The position numbers and the translations under genes are program-made. A DNA stretch of 63,034 nucleotides from positions 1 through 63,034 of the forward strand of contig JAPSLC010000027.1 in the NCBI GenBank assembly GCA_031181345.1, given 5' to 3'. Below are positions 1-7,507 of this stretch, piece by piece (position 1 is the stretch's first letter; each line of letters starts with the position of its first letter). Under the pieces are notes generated by a model, which was not told where the DNA came from, ran no database searches, and saw nothing but the letters and a program-made list of their open reading frames with translations. This DNA is from Cupriavidus sp. (GTDB lineage: Bacteria; Pseudomonadota; Gammaproteobacteria; Burkholderiales; Burkholderiaceae).

Positions 1-15
1 GCTTTGTCCGTCCAT
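1..15 (-). CDS. livM: livM start (5' fragment), ABC permease
   Basis: Only the first five codons (Met-Asp-Gly-Gln-Ser) lie in the window; the gene continues off the left edge on the minus strand. Its ATG shares one base with the TGA of livH (TGATG), an arrangement of translational coupling. Identity as the second permease, LivM, is inferred only from the usual order of livH followed by livM in this transporter type; nothing in five residues proves it. Confidence 0.5.
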
Positions 16-899
16 CACTTCTCCCTCCCGAACAGCCCGGCCGGCCGCAGCAGCAATACGATCACCATGATCAGGAACACCACGGTCGACGACGCTTCCG
101 GATAGAACACCTTGGTCAGGCCCTCGACCACGCCCAGCCCGAGGCCGGTGACGATCGAGCCCAGGATCGAGCCCATGCCGCCGATCACCACCACCGCGAA
201 CACCACGATGATCAGGTTCTGCCCCATCAGCGGCGAGATCTGGATCACGGGCGCGGCCAGCACGCCAGCGAAGGCGGCCAGCGCGACGCCGAAGCCGTAG
301 GTCAGCGTGACCATCAGCGGCACGTTGACGCCGAAGGCCTCGACCAGCTTCGGATTTTCGGTGCCGGCGCGCAGATAGGCGCCGAGCTTGGTCTTCTCGA
401 TCATGTACCAGGTGGCCAGGCACACCACCAGCGAAGCGACCACCACCCAGGCGCGGTAGTTGGGCAGGATCATGAAGCCCAGGTCGGTCGCGCCCGACAG
501 CAACTCGGGCGTCGAATACGGCAGGCCCGACACGCCGTAGATCGAACGGAACACGCCCTCGATCACCAGCGTGATGCCCAGCGTCAGCAGCAGCCCGTAG
601 ATATGGTCCAGCTTGTAGATCCAGCGCAGCATGGTCTTCTCGATGACCACGCCGATCACGCCGACCACCACCGGGGCGAGCAGCAGCATCACCCAGTAGT
701 TGAGCCCGGCGTACTCCATGCCCATCCAGGCCAGCACCGCGCCGAGCATGAACAGCGCACCGTGCGCGAAATTGATGACGTTGAGCAGGCCGAAGATCAC
801 CGCCAGGCCAAGGCTCAACATCGCATAGAAAGCCCCGTTGACCAGCCCGAGCAACAGCTGGGACAACATGGCGGGCAAGGGAATACCGAAGATGTCCAT
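15..899 (-). CDS. livH: Branched-chain amino-acid type ABC transporter permease LivH
   Basis: This 294-residue inner-membrane protein is one of two permeases of a high-affinity branched-chain amino acid (or related small carboxylate/amide) importer. The sequence is almost entirely hydrophobic, with about eight membrane segments, an early GLVNGAFYAMLSLGL stretch and an INFAHGALFMLG segment typical of LivH. The conserved cytoplasmic loop that meets the ATPases lies around residues 175-195 (RAGTENPKLVEAFGVN). It is the fourth gene of a minus-strand operon livG-livF-livK-livH-livM and overlaps the livM start by one base. The start at 899 has no strong Shine-Dalgarno sequence. The real substrate cannot be read from sequence. 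Confidence 0.93.
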   Translation of the reverse strand: MDIFGIPLPAMLSQLLLGLVNGAFYAMLSLGLAVIFGLLNVINFAHGALFMLGAVLAWMGMEYAGLNYWVMLLLAPVVVGVIGVVIEKTMLRWIYKLDHIYGLLLTLGITLVIEGVFRSIYGVSGLPYSTPELLSGATDLGFMILPNYRAWVVVASLVVCLATWYMIEKTKLGAYLRAGTENPKLVEAFGVNVPLMVTLTYGFGVALAAFAGVLAAPVIQISPLMGQNLIIVVFAVVVIGGMGSILGSIVTGLGLGVVEGLTKVFYPEASSTVVFLIMVIVLLLRPAGLFGREK

Positions 900-1055
900 C
901 GCAGGCGTCAGCTATGCGGCGCCGCGGGCCCGTTCCGCGCCGGCCCGCCATCCATCGAGGAAGGCATGGGCCGGGGGCAGCGAACGCGCACGCGGCGCCG
1001 GTCGTTCATCGGGCCGCAGCGATGCGCAAGGCGCGCACCGCACGGCCGCCCTCGC

Positions 1056-2264
1056 TTACTTCTTCAGCAGCGCGCACTTCGACTCGGCGGGCGTCGTGAA
1101 GGCCTGGTCGCCCGGGATCGTGGCCACGACCTTCAGGTAGTCCCAGGGCTTCTTCGACTCGGCCGGGCTCTTGACCTGCATCAGGTACATGTCATGAATG
1201 GCGCGGCCGTCGGCGCGGATATAGCCCTTGGTGTAGAAGTCGTCGATCTTCATCTTCTTCAGCTCGGCCATCACCTTGTCCGGATCGTCGGTCTTGGCCG
1301 CCTCCACCGCCTTCAGGTAGGTGCGCACCGCCGAGTAGTCGGCCGCCTGCAGGCTGCTCGGCATCTTCTTGTTCTTGGCGAAGAAGCGGTTGGCGAACTT
1401 GCGGGTCTCGTCGTTCATGTCCCAGTACCAGCTGTCGGTCATCAGCAGGCCTTCGGTGTTCTTCAGCCCGAGGCTGTGCACATCGTTGATGAACATCAGC
1501 AGGCCGGCGATCTTCATGTTCTTGGTGATGCCGAATTCCTTGGCCGCCTTGATCGAGTTGATGGTGTCGCCACCGGCGTTGGCCAGGCCCAGGATCTGCG
1601 CCTTCGAAGACTGCGCCTGCAGCAGGAAGGACGAGAAGTCCGATGCCGACAGCGGATGGCGCACCGAGCCGACCACCGTGCCGCCATTGGCCTTGACCAC
1701 CGCCGAGGTGTCGTTCTCCAGCGAGTGGCCGAAGGCGTAATCCGCGGTCAGGAAGAACCACGACTTGCCGCCCTGCTTGACCACCGCGCTGCCGGTGCCC
1801 TTGGCCAGCGCCACCGTGTCATAGGCGTAGTGCACCGTGTACGGCGAGCACTCTTCGTTGGTCAGGCGGGCCGTGCCGGCGCCGATGTTGATGTAGACCT
1901 TCTTCTTTTCCTGCGCGACCTTGTTCATCGCCAGCGCGGTACCGGAGTTGGTGCCGCCCAGCAGCATGTCCAGGCCCTGCTGGTCCATCCATTCGCGCGC
2001 CTTCGACGCGGCGATGTCGGCCTTGTTCTGGTGGTCGGCCGACAGCAGCTCGATCGGCTTGCCGAGCACCTTGCCGCCGGCGTCCTCGATCGCCATCTTG
2101 ACCGCCTCGACGCCCGACTTGCCGTCGATGTCCGCGTACAAGCTGGACATGTCGGTGATGAAGCCGATCTTGACCGAGTCACCCGATACCTGGGCGGAGG
2201 CCGCTCCGGCCGCCATGCCCGTCACCAAGGCCGCCATCGCGGCTGCGAGCCGTTTGATCTTCAT
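1056..2264 (-). CDS. livK: Periplasmic substrate-binding protein of the Liv-type transporter
   Basis: A 402-residue type I periplasmic binding protein that delivers substrate to the LivHM permeases. Residues 1-24 form a Sec signal peptide (MKIKRL, hydrophobic core, Ala-Ser-Ala-Gln cleavage region). The mature protein begins with the family pattern VKIGFITDMSSLYADIDGKSG, and contains the NSGTAL and YAFGHSLE segments of the Leu/Ile/Val-binding fold. I chose the ATG at 2264 because it is preceded by AGGAGA and starts a proper signal peptide; upstream codons in frame are low-complexity. A 12-bp tandem duplication (2311-2334) sits between livF and this gene. Members of this subfamily bind varied amino acids, aromatic acids or amides, so the substrate is open. 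Confidence 0.92.
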   Translation of the reverse strand: MKIKRLAAAMAALVTGMAAGAASAQVSGDSVKIGFITDMSSLYADIDGKSGVEAVKMAIEDAGGKVLGKPIELLSADHQNKADIAASKAREWMDQQGLDMLLGGTNSGTALAMNKVAQEKKKVYINIGAGTARLTNEECSPYTVHYAYDTVALAKGTGSAVVKQGGKSWFFLTADYAFGHSLENDTSAVVKANGGTVVGSVRHPLSASDFSSFLLQAQSSKAQILGLANAGGDTINSIKAAKEFGITKNMKIAGLLMFINDVHSLGLKNTEGLLMTDSWYWDMNDETRKFANRFFAKNKKMPSSLQAADYSAVRTYLKAVEAAKTDDPDKVMAELKKMKIDDFYTKGYIRADGRAIHDMYLMQVKSPAESKKPWDYLKVVATIPGDQAFTTPAESKCALLKK

Positions 2265-2310
2265 TGCTTGTCTCCTGTGTTTCGGCGGCCTCGCGCCGCC
2301 CGTTCCTACC

Positions 2311-2338
2311 ACCGTACCTTCGACCGTACCTTCGACCA
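2311..2338. repeat. 12-bp tandem duplication upstream of livK
   Basis: The unit accgtaccttcg occurs twice in a row (2311-2322, 2323-2334) followed by the first bases of a third. It lies in the short livF-livK gap. See the window-wide 12-bp finding. Confidence 0.85.
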
Positions 2339-2357
2339 TGCCTGCGACCCCGAAGGA

Positions 2358-3083
2358 TCAGACCCCAAGCAGTTCGTGCAACACCGGCATCTTCTGTTCG
2401 AGCTCGCCGGCGCCGAAGCGCTCGACGATGGTGCCGTGCTCCATCACATAGAAGCGGTCCGCCAGCGGCGCGGCGAAGCGGAAGTTCTGCTCCACCATCA
2501 CCACCGTGTACCCCTTCTGCTTCAGCATCCGGATCATGCGGGCCAGCGCCTGCACGATCACCGGTGCCAGTCCTTCCGAAATCTCGTCGAGCAGCAGCAG
2601 ATTGGCGCCGGTGCGCAGGATGCGCCCGACCGCCAGCATCTGCTGCTCGCCGCCCGACAGGCGCGTGCCCTGGCTCTGCCGGCGTTCGGCCAGATTCGGG
2701 AACATCTCGTAGATCTCGGCCTCGCTCATGCCCTGCTTGGCCGCGCTGCCCTTCAGCTGCGGCGGCAGCAGCAGGTTCTCCTCGCAGGACAGGCTGGCGA
2801 AGATGCCGCGTTCCTCGGGGCAGTAGCCGATGCCGTAGTGCGCGATCTTGTGCGTCGGCAAGTGGATCGTCTCGTGGCCGTCGATCTTGATCGAGCCCTT
2901 GCGCGTGCCGGTCAGGCCCATGATCGCGCGCAGCGTGGTGGTGCGGCCCGCGCCGTTGCGGCCCAGCAGCGTGACCACCTCGCCGCGGTTCACGGTCAGG
3001 TCCACCCCGTGCAGGATGTGCGATTCGCCGTACCAGGCCTGCAGGCCGCGGATCTCGAGGGCGGGCGTGTTTTCTGTCGTCAT
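2358..3083 (-). CDS. livF: ABC transporter ATP-binding protein LivF
   Basis: A 241-residue cytoplasmic ATPase that powers the LivHM permeases with LivG. The signature motif LSGGEQQMLAVGR, Walker B LLLLDEISEGLAP and the switch His region are all present, and length is normal for LivF. The Walker A loop reads GRNGAGRTT: the lysine that normally contacts the ATP phosphates is arginine (codon CGC near 2950). I believe some betaproteobacterial LivF proteins share this Arg, but I cannot check that here. The start at 3083 has GGAG about eight bases upstream. The gene follows livG after 19 bp. Confidence 0.94.
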   Translation of the reverse strand: MTTENTPALEIRGLQAWYGESHILHGVDLTVNRGEVVTLLGRNGAGRTTTLRAIMGLTGTRKGSIKIDGHETIHLPTHKIAHYGIGYCPEERGIFASLSCEENLLLPPQLKGSAAKQGMSEAEIYEMFPNLAERRQSQGTRLSGGEQQMLAVGRILRTGANLLLLDEISEGLAPVIVQALARMIRMLKQKGYTVVMVEQNFRFAAPLADRFYVMEHGTIVERFGAGELEQKMPVLHELLGV

Positions 3084-3102
3084 GTCGTCGCTCCGCTGGC
3101 TG

Positions 3103-3879
3103 TCAGTGCGCGCCCTGCAGCTCGGCCTCGGCCGTGCCCATATAGGCTTCCATCACGCGCGGATCCTTCGAGACCTGCTCGTACGGCCCTTCGGCCAGGA
3201 TCGCGCCCCGCTGCAGCACGGTGATGGTGTCCGCGATCGACGACACCACGTTCATGTTGTGTTCGACCATCAGGATGGTGCGGCCGGCGGACACCTTCTT
3301 GATCAGCTGCGTGACGCGGTCCACGTCCTCGTGTCCCATGCCCTGGGTCGGCTCGTCGAGCAGCATCAGCTCCGGCTCCATCGCCAGCGTGGTGGCGATC
3401 TCCAGCGCGCGCTTGCGGCCGTACGGCAGGTTGACGGTCACGGTGTCGGCGAACTCGGTCAGGCCGACCTGTTCGAGCAGCGCCATCGCCTCGTCGTCGA
3501 GCACCGACAGCGTGCGTTCGCTGCGCCAGAAGTGGAAATGCGTGCCGAGCTTGCGCTGCAGCCCGATGCGCACGTTATCGCGCACGCTCAGGTGCGGAAA
3601 CACCGCCGAGATCTGGAACGAGCGGATCACGCCGCGGCGCGCGATCTGCGCGGGCTTCTCGCCGGTGATGTCGATGCCGTTGAACAGAATGGTGCCGGTG
3701 GTCGGCACCAGGAATTTCGTCAGCAGATTGAAGCAGGTGGTCTTGCCCGCTCCGTTGGGGCCGATCAGCGCATGGATGGAGCCGCGCCTGACCCGCAGAT
3801 TGACGTCGCTGACCGCGGTAAACCCCTTGAACTCCTTGGTGAGGTTGCGCGTCTCCAGGATGGTTTCCTGCTGGTTCAT
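3103..3879 (-). CDS. livG: ABC transporter ATP-binding protein LivG
   Basis: A 258-residue ATPase, partner of LivF. It has a canonical Walker A (GPNGAGKTT), a degenerate signature region (NLPYGRKRALEIA), Walker B (LMLLDEPTQGMG) and the LivG-type C-terminal EGPYEQVSKDPRVMEAYMG tail. I start it at the ATG at 3879 because AGGAG lies five to seven bases upstream; an in-frame ATG 33 bases further upstream has no such site. It is the first gene of the liv operon, so the 413-bp region upstream should hold the operon promoter. Confidence 0.94.
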   Translation of the reverse strand: MNQQETILETRNLTKEFKGFTAVSDVNLRVRRGSIHALIGPNGAGKTTCFNLLTKFLVPTTGTILFNGIDITGEKPAQIARRGVIRSFQISAVFPHLSVRDNVRIGLQRKLGTHFHFWRSERTLSVLDDEAMALLEQVGLTEFADTVTVNLPYGRKRALEIATTLAMEPELMLLDEPTQGMGHEDVDRVTQLIKKVSAGRTILMVEHNMNVVSSIADTITVLQRGAILAEGPYEQVSKDPRVMEAYMGTAEAELQGAH

Positions 3880-4051
3880 GTCTCCTGCCCGTCCTCGTTC
3901 GGCGCGACGCATGGCTTCTGGCCGGTCGTGCCCGGATTCGACCCGCGATCCCGGCCGGCGCTGCGCGAAAGTCCGCGCGGGTGGGATCGCCTTGTCTGCA
4001 ATGTCTTATTGGTTGTGTAGCAGCGCGCTGGGTGGCAGCGGCGGCGCGGTC

Positions 4052-4099
4052 GGATGCAAGCGCGGATGCCAGCGCAGATGCGACCACAGATGTGAGCGC
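4052..4099. repeat. Four 12-bp degenerate tandem units
   Basis: Units at 4052, 4064, 4076 and 4088 share the core RGATGYRAGCGC (for example ggatgcaagcgc, ggatgccagcgc, agatgtgagcgc). Spacing is exactly 12 bp. Non-coding, upstream of livG. Confidence 0.75.
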
Positions 4100-4172
4100 G
4101 GCATCACGACTGTCCGGCGTCTATTGTGGGCACCTGTTGCGTCGCAAAACATCCGGGTTTGCACTGAGCATG

Positions 4173-4196
4173 AAACATGAACCAGCTGTCATGTTT
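4173..4196. promoter_or_regulatory. Operator-like inverted repeat upstream of liv operon
   Basis: Perfect 8-bp arms AAACATGA (4173-4180) and TCATGTTT (4189-4196) are separated by 8 bp. This is the form expected of a dimeric repressor site. It lies about 295 bp upstream of livG and 97 bp past the GMC gene end, so the liv operon is the likelier target. The regulator is unknown. Confidence 0.5.
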
Positions 4197-4243
4197 GTCA
4201 GGCAGTGCGGACGTGTTGCCGTGGAGAACTGCCAAAGGAGATC

Positions 4244-4273
4244 GGTGCGGCGCCGCGGGGGCGGCGCCGCACC
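4244..4273 (-). terminator. Strong GC hairpin after GMC oxidoreductase gene
   Basis: A perfect 13-bp stem (4244-4256 with 4261-4273) closes a four-base loop, 20 bp past the stop codon of the oxidoreductase gene. No clear U-run follows, so it may act as a GC-only terminator or mRNA 3' protector. Confidence 0.6.
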
Positions 4274-4292
4274 GTCATGCTGCGCCCGCGGG

Positions 4293-5912
4293 TCAGCCGC
4301 GCGCGCCGCTGCGCCAGTCCTCGCGGATCATGTCGCTGGCGCGCTCGGCGATCATGATGGTCGGCGAGTTGGTATTGCCGGAGGTGATCAGCGGCATCAC
4401 CGAGGCGTCGACCACGCGCAGGCCCTGCACGCCGATCACGCGCAGGCGCTGGTCGACCACCGCCTGCGGATCGTCCGGCTTGCCCATGCGGCAGGTGCCG
4501 ACCGGGTGGAAGATCGTGGTGCCGATATCGCCGGCCGCGCGCGCCAGCGACTCGTCGTCCTCGACATGCGGACCCGGCAGCCATTCCTGCGGCCGGTACG
4601 GTGCCAGCGCCGGCGCGGCGACGATGCGGCGGGTCAGCCGAAGCGAGTCCGCCGCGACCTTGCGGTCCTCGTCGGTCGACAGGTAGTTGGGTGCGATCAC
4701 CGGCGCCTGGCGGAAGTCCGGGCTGTCGATGTGGACGCTGCCGCGCGAGGTCGGCCGCAGATTGCAGACGCTGGCGGTGAAGGCGTTGAAGCGATGCAGC
4801 GGCTCGCCGAACTTGTCCAGCGACAGCGGTTGCACGTGGTACTCGACATTGGGCCGCGCCTGGTCCGGATCCGAGCGCGCGAACGCGCCCAGTTGCGACG
4901 GCGCCATGCTCATCGGTCCGCTCTGGTTCCACGCGTACTGCAGCCCGATGCCGAGCTTGCCCCACCAGTTGCCGACGCGCGTATTGAGCGTGCGCACGCC
5001 CTCGACCTTGACGATCATGCGCAGCTGCAGATGGTCCTGCAGGTTCTCGCCCACGCCCGGCAACGCCTGCCGCACCGGGATGCCGAGCGCCTGCAGCCGT
5101 TCGGGCTGGCCGATGCCGGACAGCTCCAGCAGCTGCGGCGTGTTGACCGCGCCCGCGGCAAGGATCACCTCGCGCCGCGCCGCCACCGTATGCGCCTGGC
5201 CGCCGCCCACGTAATGCAGGCCGCTGCAGCGGCGCCCGTCGAAGGTCAGCTCGCTGACCTGCGCGCCGGTGACGATGGTCAGGTTCGGCCGTTCGGACGC
5301 GCGCCGCAGGAAGGCCTTAGAGGTGTTCCAGCGAATGCCGCGGCGCTGGTTGACCTCGAAGTAGCCGACGCCGAAGTTGTCGCCCCGGTTGAAGTCATCG
5401 GTGCGGGGAATGCCGGTCTGCTCGGCCGCGTCGATGAAGCGCTCGAGGATGTCCCAGCGCAGGCGCTGCGGCTCGACGCGCCATTCGCCGCCGGCGCCGT
5501 GATAGTCGTCGGCGCCGCGATGATGGTCCTCGCTGCGCTTGAACAGCGGCAGCACGTTGTCCCAGCGCCAGCCGTCATCGCCGGTGATGCGTGCCCACTC
5601 GTCGTAATCCTCGCGCTGCCCGCGCATGTAGATCATGCCGTTGATCGACGAGCAGCCGCCGAGCACGCGGCCGCGCGGATAGATCAGCGACCGCCCGTTC
5701 AGGCCGGCCTCGGCGACGGTGCGATACATCCAGTCGGTGCGCGGATTGCCGATGCAGTACAGATAGCCGACGGGAATATGGATCCAGTGGTAGTCGTCCT
5801 TGCCGCCCGCCTCGAGCAGCAGCACGCTGACATCGGCGTCCTGCGTCAGCCGGTTGGCCAGCACGCAGCCCGCGGTGCCGCCGCCGACGATGATGTAGTC
5901 GTAGGTCTCCAT
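4293..5912 (-). CDS. GMC family FAD-dependent oxidoreductase (choline/alcohol dehydrogenase-like)
   Basis: A 539-residue flavoprotein of the glucose-methanol-choline family that oxidises an alcohol to an aldehyde or ketone. The N-terminal dinucleotide fold reads YIIVGGGTAGCVLANRL, followed by LLLEAGG. GMC signature 1 is visible as RGRVLGGCSSINGMIYMRGQ near residues 78-97, signature 2 as GAVNTPQLLELSGIG near 250. The C-terminal HPVGTCRMG and ITSGNTNSPTIMIAERASDMI segments carry the catalytic His/Asn region. Length and motifs match BetA-like enzymes, but there is no betB, betI or choline transporter nearby, so the substrate is unassigned. The start at 5912 has a purine-rich AGAAGAA upstream. 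Confidence 0.9.
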   Translation of the reverse strand: METYDYIIVGGGTAGCVLANRLTQDADVSVLLLEAGGKDDYHWIHIPVGYLYCIGNPRTDWMYRTVAEAGLNGRSLIYPRGRVLGGCSSINGMIYMRGQREDYDEWARITGDDGWRWDNVLPLFKRSEDHHRGADDYHGAGGEWRVEPQRLRWDILERFIDAAEQTGIPRTDDFNRGDNFGVGYFEVNQRRGIRWNTSKAFLRRASERPNLTIVTGAQVSELTFDGRRCSGLHYVGGGQAHTVAARREVILAAGAVNTPQLLELSGIGQPERLQALGIPVRQALPGVGENLQDHLQLRMIVKVEGVRTLNTRVGNWWGKLGIGLQYAWNQSGPMSMAPSQLGAFARSDPDQARPNVEYHVQPLSLDKFGEPLHRFNAFTASVCNLRPTSRGSVHIDSPDFRQAPVIAPNYLSTDEDRKVAADSLRLTRRIVAAPALAPYRPQEWLPGPHVEDDESLARAAGDIGTTIFHPVGTCRMGKPDDPQAVVDQRLRVIGVQGLRVVDASVMPLITSGNTNSPTIMIAERASDMIREDWRSGARG

Positions 5913-6024
5913 GCTTTTCTTCTAGGTTGGGTAGTCGATCGGGCTGCAGTCGTCCGCCGCGGGAGGACGGCCGGCAAGCGAGGTGTTGGCGTTCAGGCGT
6001 TGGGCGTTGCGTCGATATCGGCGA

Positions 6025-6064
6025 TCGGGTCGAATCGGGTCGAATCGGAGCCAATCGGATCGAA
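6025..6064. repeat. Four phased 10-bp units
   Basis: Units begin at 6025, 6035, 6045 and 6055 on the pattern tcggRtcgaa. They lie between the hydrolase stop and the start of the GMC gene, so could affect GMC transcription; the 10-bp period is close to one DNA turn. Confidence 0.7.
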
Positions 6065-6081
6065 TCGCGCCCGCGTGCGCT

Positions 6082-6972
6082 TCAGCGCTCCGTGTCGGTC
6101 ACCGGCTGCAGATGGCGCCGCAGCCAGTCGCTCAGCGCGTCCAGCACCTCGGCCCGCAGCGCCGCCTGCTCGTTGAAGATCTCGTGGTAGGCGTGCTCGA
6201 ACCAGATGCATTCGCGCAGGTCGGCCGGCGCATTGTCGCAGAAGCGCCGGCTGCCCGCCGGATCGACCACGCGATCGGCGCCCGCCACCAGCAGCAGCGT
6301 CGGCGCCTCGAGCAGCGGCGCATCGGCCTGCGCGCGCTCGATGCCGAGCATCATGCTTTGCAGGATGCCGGCCGTCAGCGTGCGCTGCACCAGCGGATCG
6401 CTGCGATAGCCGGCCACTTCGGCAAGATCGTGGCTCAGGTCGGTCGGACGGACCGGACTGGGTACGCGCAGGTTCGGCGCCAGCGTCAGCAGCATCCGCT
6501 GCAGCGTCAGCATCGCGCCGTCGATGCGCAGCGCCAGCGCCGGCGAGGACAGCACCAGCGCGCGCACCGGCCGCACCCGCGAGGTCGCCAGCCGCGCCGC
6601 CACCAGCCCGCCCATGCTGTGGCCGAGCACGATCGGCAGTTCGGGCCAGCGCTGCACCGCGCGGTCGTAGATCTCGACCAGATCGTCGAGGAAGACGTCG
6701 GGCCGCTCGGCCACCATGCGTGCGCCGCCGCTGGCGCCATGGCCGCGCTGGTCGTAGGCGACCACGCGCAACCCCAGCGCGCACAGGCGCTGCGCCACGT
6801 GGGCATAGCGCCCGCAGTGCTCGGCCAGCCCGTGTACCAGCAGCAGCGTGCCCGACGGCTCGGGCCACTGCCGCGAGTCTGGCAGCCAGGTGCGCAGCAG
6901 CAGTTCGGTACCGTCGCGCATGCGCTGGCGGCTTTCGGCCGGCGCGATGGCGGCGGGCTCGGATGCATCCAT
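6082..6972 (-). CDS. Alpha/beta hydrolase, monoacylglycerol-lipase-like
   Basis: A 296-residue cytoplasmic serine hydrolase of the Hydrolase_4 / monoglyceride lipase group, expected to cleave short ester lipids. The oxyanion region LLLVHGLAEH (residues 43-52), the YDQRGHGAS segment and the nucleophile elbow GHSMGG with Ser119 are clear. The acid is Asp in VAGADRVVDP and the catalytic His lies in FEHAYHEIFNE. I start it at the ATG at 6972, which is preceded by AGGAG; upstream in-frame sequence is arginine-rich noise overlapping cueR. It lies 50 bp after cueR on the same strand and might be co-transcribed, but no copper link is evident. Confidence 0.88.
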   Translation of the reverse strand: MDASEPAAIAPAESRQRMRDGTELLLRTWLPDSRQWPEPSGTLLLVHGLAEHCGRYAHVAQRLCALGLRVVAYDQRGHGASGGARMVAERPDVFLDDLVEIYDRAVQRWPELPIVLGHSMGGLVAARLATSRVRPVRALVLSSPALALRIDGAMLTLQRMLLTLAPNLRVPSPVRPTDLSHDLAEVAGYRSDPLVQRTLTAGILQSMMLGIERAQADAPLLEAPTLLLVAGADRVVDPAGSRRFCDNAPADLRECIWFEHAYHEIFNEQAALRAEVLDALSDWLRRHLQPVTDTER

Positions 6973-7022
6973 TCGATCGCTCTCCTCGTCGGCGCGCGGC
7001 GCGGCCGCACGCCGGTCAGCGT

Positions 7023-7487
7023 TCAAGAGTGGCAGGCGTGGCGCGCATTGCCGTCGGGCGCATTGCGGTCGGGCGTGTCGTCGGCGGACTGCGCGCGCCC
7101 GGGCTCGGCAAAGTCGGCGAGGATCGGGCAATCGGGCCGCTCGTCGCCGCTGCACGCCTCGGCCAGCGTGCGCAGCGTATCGCGCATTGCCGCCAGTTCC
7201 GCGATGCGCGTTTCCAGCTCGGCGACATGGCGCAGCGTCAACGCCTTGACGTCGGCGCTGGCGCGCCCGCGGTCCTGCCACAGCAGCAGCAGGTTGCGGA
7301 TCTCGTCCAGCGAGAACCCGAGATTACGGGCGCGCCGCACGAAGCGCAAGGTATGCAGCGCGCGCTCGTCGTAGCGCCGATAGCCCCCTTCGCTGCGCGG
7401 CGGCACGGGCAGCAGCCCGATCGATTCGTAGTGCCGGATCATCTTGGCGGACACGCCAGAGGCGGCCGCCGCTTCGCCGATATTCAT
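7023..7487 (-). CDS. cueR: Copper-responsive MerR-family activator CueR
   Basis: A 154-residue dimeric transcription factor that senses Cu(I) and activates copper export genes by distorting a promoter with a long spacer. An N-terminal winged helix (MNIGEAAAASGVSAKMIRHYE) is followed by a dimerisation helix. The metal loop has Cys112 and Cys120 (ACSGDERPDC) and Ser77, the same positions as in Escherichia coli CueR, which mark the monovalent-ion class. The gene starts 20 bp after copA on the same strand, so CueR is probably expressed from the copA promoter that it controls. The start at 7487 has AGGA upstream. Confidence 0.93.
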   Translation of the reverse strand: MNIGEAAAASGVSAKMIRHYESIGLLPVPPRSEGGYRRYDERALHTLRFVRRARNLGFSLDEIRNLLLLWQDRGRASADVKALTLRHVAELETRIAELAAMRDTLRTLAEACSGDERPDCPILADFAEPGRAQSADDTPDRNAPDGNARHACHS

Positions 7488-7507
7488 CGCCTTGCTTCCT
7501 CCATGTT

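Larger units (their letters stand above)
3880..4292. other. 413-bp non-coding region upstream of the liv operon
   Basis: No convincing gene. From right to left it contains the terminator-like hairpin after the GMC gene (4244-4273), an operator-like dyad (4173-4196), and a four-unit 12-bp degenerate tandem repeat (4052-4099). The liv promoter must lie here, but I cannot assign -35/-10 boxes with confidence. Confidence 0.7.

Noticed and set aside
603..3224. An 873-codon open frame on the plus strand
   Set aside because: Antisense to livH, livK and livF, low-complexity translation; the minus-strand genes have clear motifs.
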